Virus record (IMG/VR): IMGVR_UViG_3300035670_000219
Location: 1-60,868 of that record
Length of the DNA stretch: 60,868 nucleotides
Direction: 5' to 3' (one strand)
Origin: a virus
Both the position numbers and the translations under genes were made by a program. Of this stretch, positions 1 to 7,002 are shown one piece after another. Positions within the stretch are counted from its first letter, which is position 1; the number at the start of each line of letters is the position of its first letter. A model generated the notes under the pieces. It did not search any database. It worked only from the letters and a program-made list of their open reading frames with translations, and was not told the origin of the DNA.

Positions 1-238
1 TCTTTACCAATCCCATAGCTGGGTTATCAGGGATACTGCGAGGTCTGCATCTAACGCAGCCACTGTTTATCTGGGCGCGAATAAAGCTGATGCAGAAGTG
101 GACGCATGGCAAGTGGACATACTGTCCAATGGTTTTAAGGTTCGGACAAATACCGGCAGTGATATAAACAAATCCGGGAATACGATGATTTACGCCGCCT
201 TCGCGGAGTCGCCCTTCCAGTATTCCCGAGCCCGCTAA
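1..238 (+). CDS. Tail fibre / tail protein, C-terminal fragment
   Basis: Open frame entering from the left edge (first full codon at base 2) and ending at TAA 236-238, 78 residues visible. The end reads SNGFKVRTNTGSDINKSG followed by TMIYAAFAESPFQYSRAR. This 'NGFK.R....N.sG..yiY.AFAE.PF' ending is typical of the C-terminal domain of many phage tail/collar fibre proteins (DUF7483-like, from memory). It is probably an adhesin or receptor-binding structural protein. The two small genes just downstream fit a tail-fibre locus. The rest of the gene lies outside the window. Confidence 0.7.
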   Translation, partial: LYQSHSWVIRDTARSASNAATVYLGANKADAEVDAWQVDILSNGFKVRTNTGSDINKSGNTMIYAAFAESPFQYSRAR

Positions 239-295
239 CTTTGCTTGTCAGTGAACAAAATTAAGTTAAAATGAAAGAATCAAATCATAAAAAAT

Positions 296-808
296 ATGTT
301 TGTTCTTGACGGAAAACCTCTATCGCCAGACGTGGCGTTTACTCACGCTGGTATTCAGTACCCTGCAAATTGGTTGCGTCTTGCCACACCGGAAGAACGC
401 AGCGCAATTGGCATTACTGAAGTACCAGATCCCACTCCTTACGACCAGCGTTTCTACTGGGGATATGATCAAGATGGACATTTAATCCCTAAAGACCACA
501 CCCAGCTTGTGGAACAATGGACGGAGCAGACACGTCACACGGCAAACAGCCTCCTGGCACCAACTGACTGGATGGTGATTCGCGAAGCAGATAATGGTGT
601 TCAGATCTCCCCGGAAATTAAAGCCGAACGTGAGGACATCCGTGAAAAATGTGGAACAAAGCTTTCTGCTATAACAGCCACTAACACAACCGATGAATTA
701 GCGGCTTATATAACTAGCTCAGATTATTCAAATTGGAATGATCCAGTTTCTCTCAACGACACAATTGCTATCCCAGACGATGCTGTTGCAAGCGGAGATG
801 CTGTCTAA
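296..808 (+). CDS. Small tail-fibre-associated protein
   Basis: 170 aa, ATG at 296. The N-terminus contains YPANWLRLATPEERSAIGI, a pattern common in small proteins next to phage tail fibres. The middle (LAPTDWMVIREADNGVQISP) resembles the 'L..TDWmviRe.e.g..i..' segment of tail-fibre assembly/DUF4376-like proteins. No signal peptide or membrane segment. It probably acts in fibre assembly or as a tail component; this rests on position plus motif resemblance. Confidence 0.6.
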   Translation: MFVLDGKPLSPDVAFTHAGIQYPANWLRLATPEERSAIGITEVPDPTPYDQRFYWGYDQDGHLIPKDHTQLVEQWTEQTRHTANSLLAPTDWMVIREADNGVQISPEIKAEREDIREKCGTKLSAITATNTTDELAAYITSSDYSNWNDPVSLNDTIAIPDDAVASGDAV

Positions 809-838
809 TCACAGTAAAAATAAAGCAATGATTTAATT

Positions 839-1219
839 ATGAGCAAAGTACTTTGGGGTATTCGAAACCTAGATAGGAAGCTCCCCGATAGCAGTGCCTA
901 TCCAGGAGGGGAAGTTACGTCAATACACTGGATTGCTTATCAAGAAGAAGGTAAACACTCAATTAGTACAACAGGTGTAGTAAATCTTGCTCCAGCCAAA
1001 GAAGAAAATTGGATACCTTACTTAAACATTCACAAAGAAACTGCAATCGGTTGGTGTCGGGATGCTATTGGAGCAGATGAAGTAAAAGCAATTGAGGCTG
1101 ACATTTTAGCGCGAACGCAAGAACTTCTCTATCCGACACACGCGTTAGGTTTACCCTGGAACGTGCCAGATCCATTGCCCCCATTACCGTATAGCATTGG
1201 CTATGTAAAGCCAAAATAA
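839..1219 (+). CDS. Conserved phage protein of unknown function (DUF7936-like)
   Basis: 126 aa. The pattern is G-V-containing beta-rich N-terminus, then a 'GVVNL' strand, then an acidic helical part with 'AIGWCRDAIG'. It resembles small proteins found beside tail-fibre genes in many phages (DUF7936-like, recalled with low certainty). It sits between the fibre-associated gene and the endolysin on the same strand. The C-terminus is proline-rich (VPDPLPPLPYS). No catalytic motif seen. Confidence 0.5.
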   Translation: MSKVLWGIRNLDRKLPDSSAYPGGEVTSIHWIAYQEEGKHSISTTGVVNLAPAKEENWIPYLNIHKETAIGWCRDAIGADEVKAIEADILARTQELLYPTHALGLPWNVPDPLPPLPYSIGYVKPK

Positions 1220-1263
1220 GTTTATTGACCTGATCTAGAGTTATTTTTATTAGCTCTAGGTCG

Positions 1264-2277
1264 ATGTCTATAGAACTCACAGATGCTGCCAGGTTTTTTA
1301 AAGAAGAACAACATCAAATTGAAGCCTGGCAGTGGCTCCAGGGAACTCTTACACAAGAGACCCTGGAAATTTTTGCATCTAAATATCGCACCAAGCCCAA
1401 ACCTGCTGTCGTCAATAACAATAGTTGGGATGGTGTTTATGCCGCAGCGAAACAAGCAGGTGCCAAATTTCCTGAATGCGTTTGCGCCCAATGGGCACTT
1501 GAATCGGGATGGGGAAAACACACTTCAGGTAAGAATAATTACTTTGGCCTGAAAGGATCTGGCTCCACAGTTAGTACTCAAGAATTTATCAACGGTCAAT
1601 GGATCACAATTAAGGCTGGTTTCCTTGATTTTCCAGATTTAACAACATGTGTCGCATATCTTGTTGAACGTTGGTATAAAGACTTTGGCCGTTTCAAAGG
1701 TGTTAATCATGCTCAGTCACGTAATGAATGTTGTGAACTCCTGGTAAAAGAAGGGTATGCAACCGATCCTGAATACAGCAATAAATTAATTCAGATTCTT
1801 GACCGTCAATTACAAAACAGCGGAGCAAAACAAGATCCCATCAACGCTCAGAGCAATAATTTTAATCCCTGGAGCCCCTTTAGTTATAAAATTACACCTA
1901 ATATTACCTACGGCGAGTTAACACTTAACCAAGAAAAACGACGCTTTACTAAGCAATATCAATGTGATACAGCAAAAGAACTTTGTCTGTTTTTGGAAAA
2001 AGTTCGTACACAGTTTGGTGGCAAGCCGTTAATTATTACCAGTGCTTCCCGACCAGAGCCCATCAATACACAAGTAGGTGGCGCGAAAAACAGCGAGCAC
2101 ACTTACGATACTTCGTCAAAGGGAGCCGTAGATTTTTATATTGAAGGCGCTGGGATCTATGCTGTGCAAGAATGGTGTGACAGAAATTGGCCGTTTTCAT
2201 TAGGACTGGGCGCACCAAAAGGATTTGTCCACCTGGGAATTCGACCAGGAAAACCTCGTGTGCGATGGGACTATTAA
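1264..2277 (+). CDS. Endolysin: GH73-like glucosaminidase plus M15 peptidase
   Basis: 337 aa, two catalytic modules. Residues about 55-185 match a glucosaminidase fold: VCAQWALESGWG with the catalytic Glu, then SGKNNYFGLKG. Residues about 225-335 match an M15 D,D-carboxypeptidase: ITSASRPEP, SEHTYD...GAVDF (zinc His/Asp) and FVHLGIR (last zinc His). The N-terminal 45 residues may be a small wall-binding or helical domain. It would cleave glycan strands and peptide stems of host peptidoglycan for release. No signal peptide is visible, so a holin or other export route is expected. ATG chosen at 1264; the spacing to the previous gene is 44 nt. Confidence 0.8.
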   Translation: MSIELTDAARFFKEEQHQIEAWQWLQGTLTQETLEIFASKYRTKPKPAVVNNNSWDGVYAAAKQAGAKFPECVCAQWALESGWGKHTSGKNNYFGLKGSGSTVSTQEFINGQWITIKAGFLDFPDLTTCVAYLVERWYKDFGRFKGVNHAQSRNECCELLVKEGYATDPEYSNKLIQILDRQLQNSGAKQDPINAQSNNFNPWSPFSYKITPNITYGELTLNQEKRRFTKQYQCDTAKELCLFLEKVRTQFGGKPLIITSASRPEPINTQVGGAKNSEHTYDTSSKGAVDFYIEGAGIYAVQEWCDRNWPFSLGLGAPKGFVHLGIRPGKPRVRWDY

Positions 2278-2278
2278 A

Positions 2279-2440
2279 GTGAAAAAATACAAAGATAAAC
2301 CACAAAAAGTTAATATTTGCTGGCAAATTGGCGACGAAAAAAAATGCGTGACCCTACCAAGAGATCACGCATATGAAACAAAAGATTGGGTAGAAAGCCA
2401 AGGCGGAACCACGTTCTGGTTTCAACCTTTAGAAAATTAA
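2279..2440 (+). CDS. Small hypothetical protein next to the endolysin
   Basis: 53 aa if read from GTG 2279, two bases after the endolysin stop, which suggests translational coupling. A TTG further upstream (2225) would overlap the lysin by 53 nt and is less likely. Content: basic N-terminus (KKYKDKPQK), two Cys, C-terminal aromatic patch (TTFWFQPL). Beta-rich, no membrane helix. Function unknown; a lysis accessory role is only inferred from position. Confidence 0.5.
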   Translation: MKKYKDKPQKVNICWQIGDEKKCVTLPRDHAYETKDWVESQGGTTFWFQPLEN

Positions 2441-2605
2441 TCAGCGTTGTTTCGCTTTACCAACAACCAAGGCCAGGCTTTCAATAATTTTGTAAAGAGT
2501 ACCAACGATACTATCGTCTTTGGGTGTTGGTGTCAGCGCACAAATAGCGGAAGCTGCTGCGTGAATAGCAAGCAGTGCCTCGATGTAATCATTAAGTTGA
2601 TGCAT
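2441..2605 (-). CDS. Small hydrophobic-helix protein, lysis neighbourhood
   Basis: 54 aa, convergent with the preceding gene (stops one base apart). A strong ribosome site (GAGGAG, 6 nt spacing) precedes the ATG at 2605. The sequence holds a helix IEALLAIHAAASAICAL, then TPTPKDD and IVGTLYKIIESLALVVGKAK, i.e. two mildly hydrophobic helices around a short turn. A holin-like or small virion role is possible but not demonstrated. Confidence 0.55.
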   Translation of the reverse strand: MHQLNDYIEALLAIHAAASAICALTPTPKDDSIVGTLYKIIESLALVVGKAKQR

Positions 2606-2634
2606 AAATTCTCCTCTCTTTCTTTATTCTATAA

Positions 2635-2790
2635 TCACCTGTCAAATAAAGTATCTATATCTTCTTGAACTGCAAAAAAATCTTCCCAATCTTTTTCCGT
2701 TGCCGGAGAAATATTCACAAGTGACTGTGAAGACAAAGTTTGTGCTTCAAGTTCTTCTTTGTCTCTTTTTTGAGTTTGATTATCAGACAT
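2635..2790 (-). CDS. Small acidic hypothetical protein
   Basis: 51 aa from ATG 2790 (an adjacent ATG at 2793 is equally possible). The start overlaps the stop of the upstream 40-aa gene by 8 nt. Very acidic C-terminus (EKDWEDFFAVQEDIDTLFDR). No recognisable domain. The coupling pattern matches the neighbouring minus-strand genes, so I take it as real. Confidence 0.5.
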   Translation of the reverse strand: MSDNQTQKRDKEELEAQTLSSQSLVNISPATEKDWEDFFAVQEDIDTLFDR

Positions 2791-2905
2791 CATAAACTTT
2801 GCATGAAGGAGCAGAGGGGTGTTGTTCACAATAATACTTGAAATTGGTTGATTTTTTAAGTTTTTTTCCAACAAAAAAAGTTAGAAGTTTTTTTAAAAAG
2901 GTCAT
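2783..2905 (-). CDS. 40-aa cationic small protein
   Basis: Starts at ATG 2905, which overlaps the stop of the upstream structural-type gene (ATGA). N-terminus MTFLKKLLTFFVGKKLKK is hydrophobic-cationic; C-terminus CEQHPSAPSCKVYD carries two Cys. The 'C..nP.aPsC.vY' ending recurs in small cyanophage proteins as far as I recall. Function unknown. Confidence 0.5.
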   Translation of the reverse strand: MTFLKKLLTFFVGKKLKKSTNFKYYCEQHPSAPSCKVYDV

Positions 2906-3819
2906 GGTCTATTTGTTAAAGGTACAAAAATTTCTGGGAAACGATCTGTTTCCTGGTGTTGAGCATTCCAAGCTGTTTGCCATGCAAACAATGAATGGTC
3001 GTGTACAGTATCAAAATAAGAGTCGTCACCAACATCGCATAAAATACCAAAAGCGTCAGTAGAAGTAACAACGCCTCCAATAGCTAGAATGCTTGTATCA
3101 GGAACTGTTACAGAGCCTGTTGAGCCAATTACAAATGGCGTTACAGTTGCGACATACAGATTAGAAGGTAGCGTAACATCAGTCAACACAGGGCTGATTA
3201 AACCTGCTGTTTCTTGTCCAGATTCTTGAAGAACAATACTCCTATCATCATCCTCTAACTCAAACAGAACTTCTGTTTCTGGAAACTCAACGACAAGACC
3301 AACTTCGTAATCAACGGGCTCATTTCTTGTAGAAGAAACACAAATTAAATAAGAGCCTTTTGATAAAGGATAATAACGTTGATCTCCTAAATCTAAACGT
3401 AGCTGCGTAAACTGATTGTATAAACTTGACTGTGCAGCCATTACCGTATCTAAATACGGGAAATAAACTTCACCATTTTGTTTTGTACCAAAAGGAACCG
3501 AGTCTTCTTGAAAGAGAGAGCGTCCTTCTATTGGAATTTTGTTTAAATCGTAAGCAGATATTTGTATGTACTGCGGTTTAGGTGGACCTTTTGTAGCAAT
3601 AATCCAAGCAGGAGAATCAAGTTTAATAACAAACCAATGATTGTAAGTTCCTCCTCCATAACCCCCATTTGATTGTTGAGACGTGTCTGATCTGCCAACA
3701 ACTTTATACTGAGGTCCCAGAGAACCTTTCAGATACCGTAAAGATGTATAGGAAAAAGTACCTAAATTTAAAGGGTTATTTTGTGTTCTTTGTTGTTGAC
3801 CTACAGAATTACGCGCCAT
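2902..3819 (-). CDS. Putative virion protein
   Basis: 305 aa, beta-rich, low Lys, with Gly/Ser/Thr/Gln-rich N-terminus. The pattern resembles phage structural or fibre-type proteins (many V/T/S strands, no catalytic motif), but I do not recognise a family. It lies on the minus strand beside small genes, away from the plus-strand morphogenesis block. Its start overlaps the end of the upstream HNH-like gene by 11 nt. Confidence 0.55.
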   Translation of the reverse strand: MARNSVGQQQRTQNNPLNLGTFSYTSLRYLKGSLGPQYKVVGRSDTSQQSNGGYGGGTYNHWFVIKLDSPAWIIATKGPPKPQYIQISAYDLNKIPIEGRSLFQEDSVPFGTKQNGEVYFPYLDTVMAAQSSLYNQFTQLRLDLGDQRYYPLSKGSYLICVSSTRNEPVDYEVGLVVEFPETEVLFELEDDDRSIVLQESGQETAGLISPVLTDVTLPSNLYVATVTPFVIGSTGSVTVPDTSILAIGGVVTSTDAFGILCDVGDDSYFDTVHDHSLFAWQTAWNAQHQETDRFPEIFVPLTNRP

Positions 3820-4876
3820 CTCCCACTACATAACACATTTGTTCTTCATCATAATCGAGGTTGTTTTTTAGTAAATGAGGATGCTGTATCGTTGCTTTGA
3901 ACTGACTTTGAACGATGGGATTAAAAGGCAGATCAACAGAAGAATTAAACGAATGCATCAGTTTTTTAGGATCAAAATCAATAACAAACGGCATTGGCAT
4001 CGCTGGTGGATGTAAACGATTCCAAGAAGAAAATAAATGTAATGGATTAACACACTTTGGGTTGCGGCAAGCACGAGTAACAAATCCACTGCCTATATCC
4101 CCCCAGGTACATTGGTAAATTAATTTATGCGGCGTAACATTTGCGGTAACGGTATCCGAATAGTACGAACGGTAAGAAGGCATTTTTATGCGTTTATTTA
4201 TTGATAAGCGAATCTCCCAGCAATCCTGGAACTCACCAACACAAACTTTTGACCAAAGCTTGGAATATCGATTTCTATATTTTGGTTCCAAATAGTTGAG
4301 GTCAAACCCACAAATATTGCTATTTATTTTCTGTACGCAGTGATAACACCAATGTTTCGACTGATCTCGAATTGTATGACCATGTACACAAACGTAGCCA
4401 CGATAGTAACCATGCTTGGCAAGTTCTTCTTTTGATAAGTCTTCAATATTCGCAACAAAACGGAATTCAGTTGGTGAATTCAAAGAAGGTAACAGTTGCT
4501 TTTGATTTTTGTTTTGTCGTTTTGTAAAAGTGTTTTTAAGCTGAGAAGGGCCGTTACCTGTGGGAATGCGTTGTTTTAGTACCAATTCTTTTCTGTTGTC
4601 CCTGGGCATTTCGTTTGGATTTTTGTGAATGACATCCGCCGTTCCCGGATCTTCACCAGTACGCAAGTAGTACACCAAACGATGCGCGACGTAAGGAATG
4701 CGGTACAAGAAAACGGTGTAGTAACCGGTGCGTGGGTTGTAATTCCCCGCTGGCTCCCCGGCAGCATGCCGTGTTGACGATTGCTTCCACACCAAACCAC
4801 TGGGAGTGAGGTCAGATAGTTCCAGGAGGGACTGCAGCTCCCACAGAAGCGGAAGCTGACGGTACTCACGCGCCAT
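3809..4876 (-). CDS. HNH-type homing endonuclease-like protein
   Basis: 355 aa. Residues about 15-105 match the N-terminal part of HNH_3-type phage nucleases: SGLVWK, a YN..TGYY strand, then VAHRLVYYLRTGEDPG. The usual 'DHING' core is altered (ADVIHKN), so this copy may be catalytically weak. The middle has HWCYHC and the C-terminal part has ACRNPKCVNPLHL, a second Cys/His site like those of HNH recognition proteins. It follows the repeat-rich gap and overlaps the next gene by 11 nt. Confidence 0.6.
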   Translation of the reverse strand: MAREYRQLPLLWELQSLLELSDLTPSGLVWKQSSTRHAAGEPAGNYNPRTGYYTVFLYRIPYVAHRLVYYLRTGEDPGTADVIHKNPNEMPRDNRKELVLKQRIPTGNGPSQLKNTFTKRQNKNQKQLLPSLNSPTEFRFVANIEDLSKEELAKHGYYRGYVCVHGHTIRDQSKHWCYHCVQKINSNICGFDLNYLEPKYRNRYSKLWSKVCVGEFQDCWEIRLSINKRIKMPSYRSYYSDTVTANVTPHKLIYQCTWGDIGSGFVTRACRNPKCVNPLHLFSSWNRLHPPAMPMPFVIDFDPKKLMHSFNSSVDLPFNPIVQSQFKATIQHPHLLKNNLDYDEEQMCYVVGDGA

Positions 4877-4940
4877 GTCGAGAGGTAATCACGGAACTAC
4901 TGTACCAGGGATGGAGGCTAATTGGTACAAAATTGTCATG

Positions 4941-5188
4941 TATTCACTAAAAGTCCCGTGTTTTGGGGCCTGACAAATAGAGAATACCCCTATTTTTATC
5001 TTATATAAAGCGTTAAGTTACACTTTTGCGTGAATACATTTCCCCCTCACCTTTGTCTTACGCATCTCAAATGAGACACAAACTTGCCAGTGCTCACTCA
5101 TCTATTCACTCAAAAGTGTAACTTAGCGTATTATTAGGGATCAAATGGGGGGTATTCTCTATTTGTCCTGCAGGACTTTTAGTGAATA
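4941..5188. repeat. Large imperfect inverted repeat
   Basis: Left arm 4941-5036 and right arm 5103-5188 are near reverse complements. Both outer ends contain tattcact..aagt / actttt.gtgaata; the interior shares GTATTCTCTATTTGTC and AAAAGTGTAACTTA. The 66-nt centre (5037-5102) holds a small palindrome tctcaaatgaga. It lies in a 451-nt gap with no gene, between two minus-strand genes. Candidate replication origin, protein-binding control region or small mobile inverted-repeat element. Confidence 0.75.
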
Positions 5189-5317
5189 GATTCCCTGAAT
5201 ACGCGAAAACCCCTGCGGTGACAGGGGTCTGGAGAAAGGTACACTTTTCAGGACTTTTGGTGAATACCTGTTTTTTACCTAAAAACTGTACCCAAACCAC
5301 CGGACTTTTGGTGAATA
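4941..5317. repeat. Iteron-like repeats, consensus ACTTTTNGTGAATA
   Basis: Six copies: 4941-4956 (reverse), 5022-5036 (forward), 5103-5117 (reverse), 5173-5188, 5251-5266 and 5302-5317 (forward). The last three share GGACTTTTNGTGAATA. Four copies form the tips of the inverted repeat; two are extra direct copies leading to the glycosyltransferase stop. Spacing of the forward copies is about 78 and 51 nt. This gap holds no gene. Confidence 0.7.
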
Positions 5318-5327
5318 CCCCAAAAAA

Positions 5328-6617
5328 TCAGGCAAAACTGTACCCGCGTCGCATCCGTTTCTTCTTGGATACAGCCTTGGGTGCCTCCAACTCTGCCTCC
5401 AACTCTGCCTTTGACTCTGCCTTTGACTCTGCCCCTTGGCTCGTCACCTCCTCAAAGATGCCGCCAAACTGAGACGCAATTGTGTCCCACGAGAACTGGA
5501 CATCGGTGACGCGGTCGTAGCAGCGTTGGGCAACGGAGGAGAGTTTGTTGCGGTCCTCGTAGAGTTCTTCCAGGATGGCCACCAGGTGCTCCGTAGAGGG
5601 GCATGGCATCTCACGTCCGTAGTTCGTATCCACATCGATGTGATCGCATCTAATCAGCTCTCCATGACCCTCAAACACCTCTTTGGTGCTGGTATGGTCG
5701 GGCACTACTTGTGCAACACGACAGGCAGCGTTCTCAAAATTGACCAGTTCCCAGCCACCCCCTTTGGTGGTGTTGACACCAACATCAGCGCAGTTATAAA
5801 TCCAGTTCAGCATCTCCGTTGGTACGTTCGGAGGGTTATGGCTGTTGGAGGTCATGATGATGCGTCCGTTCGGATCAAGACCGTTCTTACTCATCTCCCT
5901 GGCAAACAGCGGCATTAGATCCCAGCCCTGGTCCTTGAGTCCCATGTGCATATACAACTGTGCATCGGGACGACCAACCGCAAATTTGGCAAAGGCAGCA
6001 ATCGTGATGTCCATCCGCTTGCGGAATTGATTTCGATTACCGTTCAAGACAATAAAGATGTCTTTTTTTAGACCGAGTTTTTTTCTTGCTTCTTCCTTAT
6101 CAATGGGATAGAAGACCTCCGAATCAAGGCCATGCGGGATCACAGCAATTGGCTTGTGGATACCAGCTTTTACAAATTCGCGAGCACCAAATTCCGTAAA
6201 AGCAATCAATGCATCCCATTCGTTGATATGCGGATCAATTCCACCAAGCCAGTTGTAGCTATCCATGGTGAGATAACCGACAAACTTAAATTTTCCTGCG
6301 CGATGCAAGTCTTCAATGCGTCGGTATTGTTCAGAAACAATCCAAGGATCATTAAGACTGAAGACAACATCAGGCTGTTCCCGCTCGACGATTTCACGAA
6401 TGCGATCTTCGCCAAAGGGTGCTTGCTGGAATCGGTTAGATGCTGGATACATCTTGAATTTTTTTTGCTCCTCTACTGGATCTCCATGCCAGTTACAGGC
6501 AAGCACTACAAATTCAAAGTCGTCCCGCAGCCTGGGCAACACAGCACCAGAGACACGACCAAAACCTGTCATGGCAGCAAAATCTGCAACCCACAGGATC
6601 TTTGTTTTTTTAGTCAA
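5328..6617 (-). CDS. Glycosyltransferase, GT4-like
   Basis: About 429 aa from TTG 6617; another TTG at 6656 would overlap speD. No ATG lies upstream of the conserved KTKILWVADFAAMTGFGRVS, so a TTG start is likely. The GT-B fold is indicated by PHGLDSEVFYP, then FIVLNGNRNQFRKRMDI (donor domain entry) and a C-terminal GVNTTKGGGWELVNFENAA with the Glu motif of group 1 transferases. It probably modifies a virion or host-surface glycan, or DNA. The tail is a repetitive acidic-basic stretch encoded by 12-bp repeats, ending KKKRMRRGYSFA. Confidence 0.8.
   Translation of the reverse strand: MTKKTKILWVADFAAMTGFGRVSGAVLPRLRDDFEFVVLACNWHGDPVEEQKKFKMYPASNRFQQAPFGEDRIREIVEREQPDVVFSLNDPWIVSEQYRRIEDLHRAGKFKFVGYLTMDSYNWLGGIDPHINEWDALIAFTEFGAREFVKAGIHKPIAVIPHGLDSEVFYPIDKEEARKKLGLKKDIFIVLNGNRNQFRKRMDITIAAFAKFAVGRPDAQLYMHMGLKDQGWDLMPLFAREMSKNGLDPNGRIIMTSNSHNPPNVPTEMLNWIYNCADVGVNTTKGGGWELVNFENAACRVAQVVPDHTSTKEVFEGHGELIRCDHIDVDTNYGREMPCPSTEHLVAILEELYEDRNKLSSVAQRCYDRVTDVQFSWDTIASQFGGIFEEVTSQGAESKAESKAELEAELEAPKAVSKKKRMRRGYSFA
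5383..5433. repeat. 12-bp tandem repeat in the glycosyltransferase 3' end
   Basis: Four tandem 12-mers (gcctccaactct twice, gcctttgactct twice, then gcc) encode an alternating ESKA/ELEA stretch near the C-terminus of the glycosyltransferase. The number of units probably varies among relatives by slippage. Confidence 0.8.
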
Positions 6618-6642
6618 GGTAAATCGAAATACTCTCGATTTA

Positions 6643-7002
6643 CTATACAGAAGCAAGCAAAGTTGTTGACCGCACCAGTTCTTTTTCTTCTACGTTTTTT
6701 GCCTTGAGTTTACTTTTAAGGAACTCAGCAGCTTTATGGGTATTTGTAGTATCACCACATGTATAAAGGTCTACTGCACAGTATCCAATCTCAGGCCATG
6801 TATGAATACTAGCGTGTGATTCCGACAGTAATGCAAGGAGCGTAACTCCTTGAGGCTTAAACTTTTCACCAATAATCCGAAGAATAGTAGCTTTTGCCAT
6901 CACAAGAGAAGCTTCCAACAAGCGTTGGAGCTCCTCATAATCATCAAGGATCCCTGGATCGCAATCATAGAGATCCAAGATGAGATGGCGACCGTTGCTC
7001 AC
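6643..7002 (-). CDS. speD: S-adenosylmethionine decarboxylase proenzyme
   Basis: 119 aa, the usual length for the bacterial class 1B enzyme. The self-cleavage site is LLSESHASIHTWPE: cleavage at E-S makes the pyruvoyl group, and the following His and the Cys in CAVDLYTCGD are the expected processing/catalytic residues. It makes decarboxylated AdoMet for spermidine synthesis, and cyanophages are known to carry it. The start overlaps the primase-helicase stop (ATGA), so the two are co-translated. The glycosyltransferase follows. Confidence 0.92.
   Translation of the reverse strand: MSNGRHLILDLYDCDPGILDDYEELQRLLEASLVMAKATILRIIGEKFKPQGVTLLALLSESHASIHTWPEIGYCAVDLYTCGDTTNTHKAAEFLKSKLKAKNVEEKELVRSTTLLASV

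Noticed and set aside
5383-5433. CRISPR-like array
   Set aside because: The 12-mers are contiguous tandem repeats inside a coding tail, without spacers.
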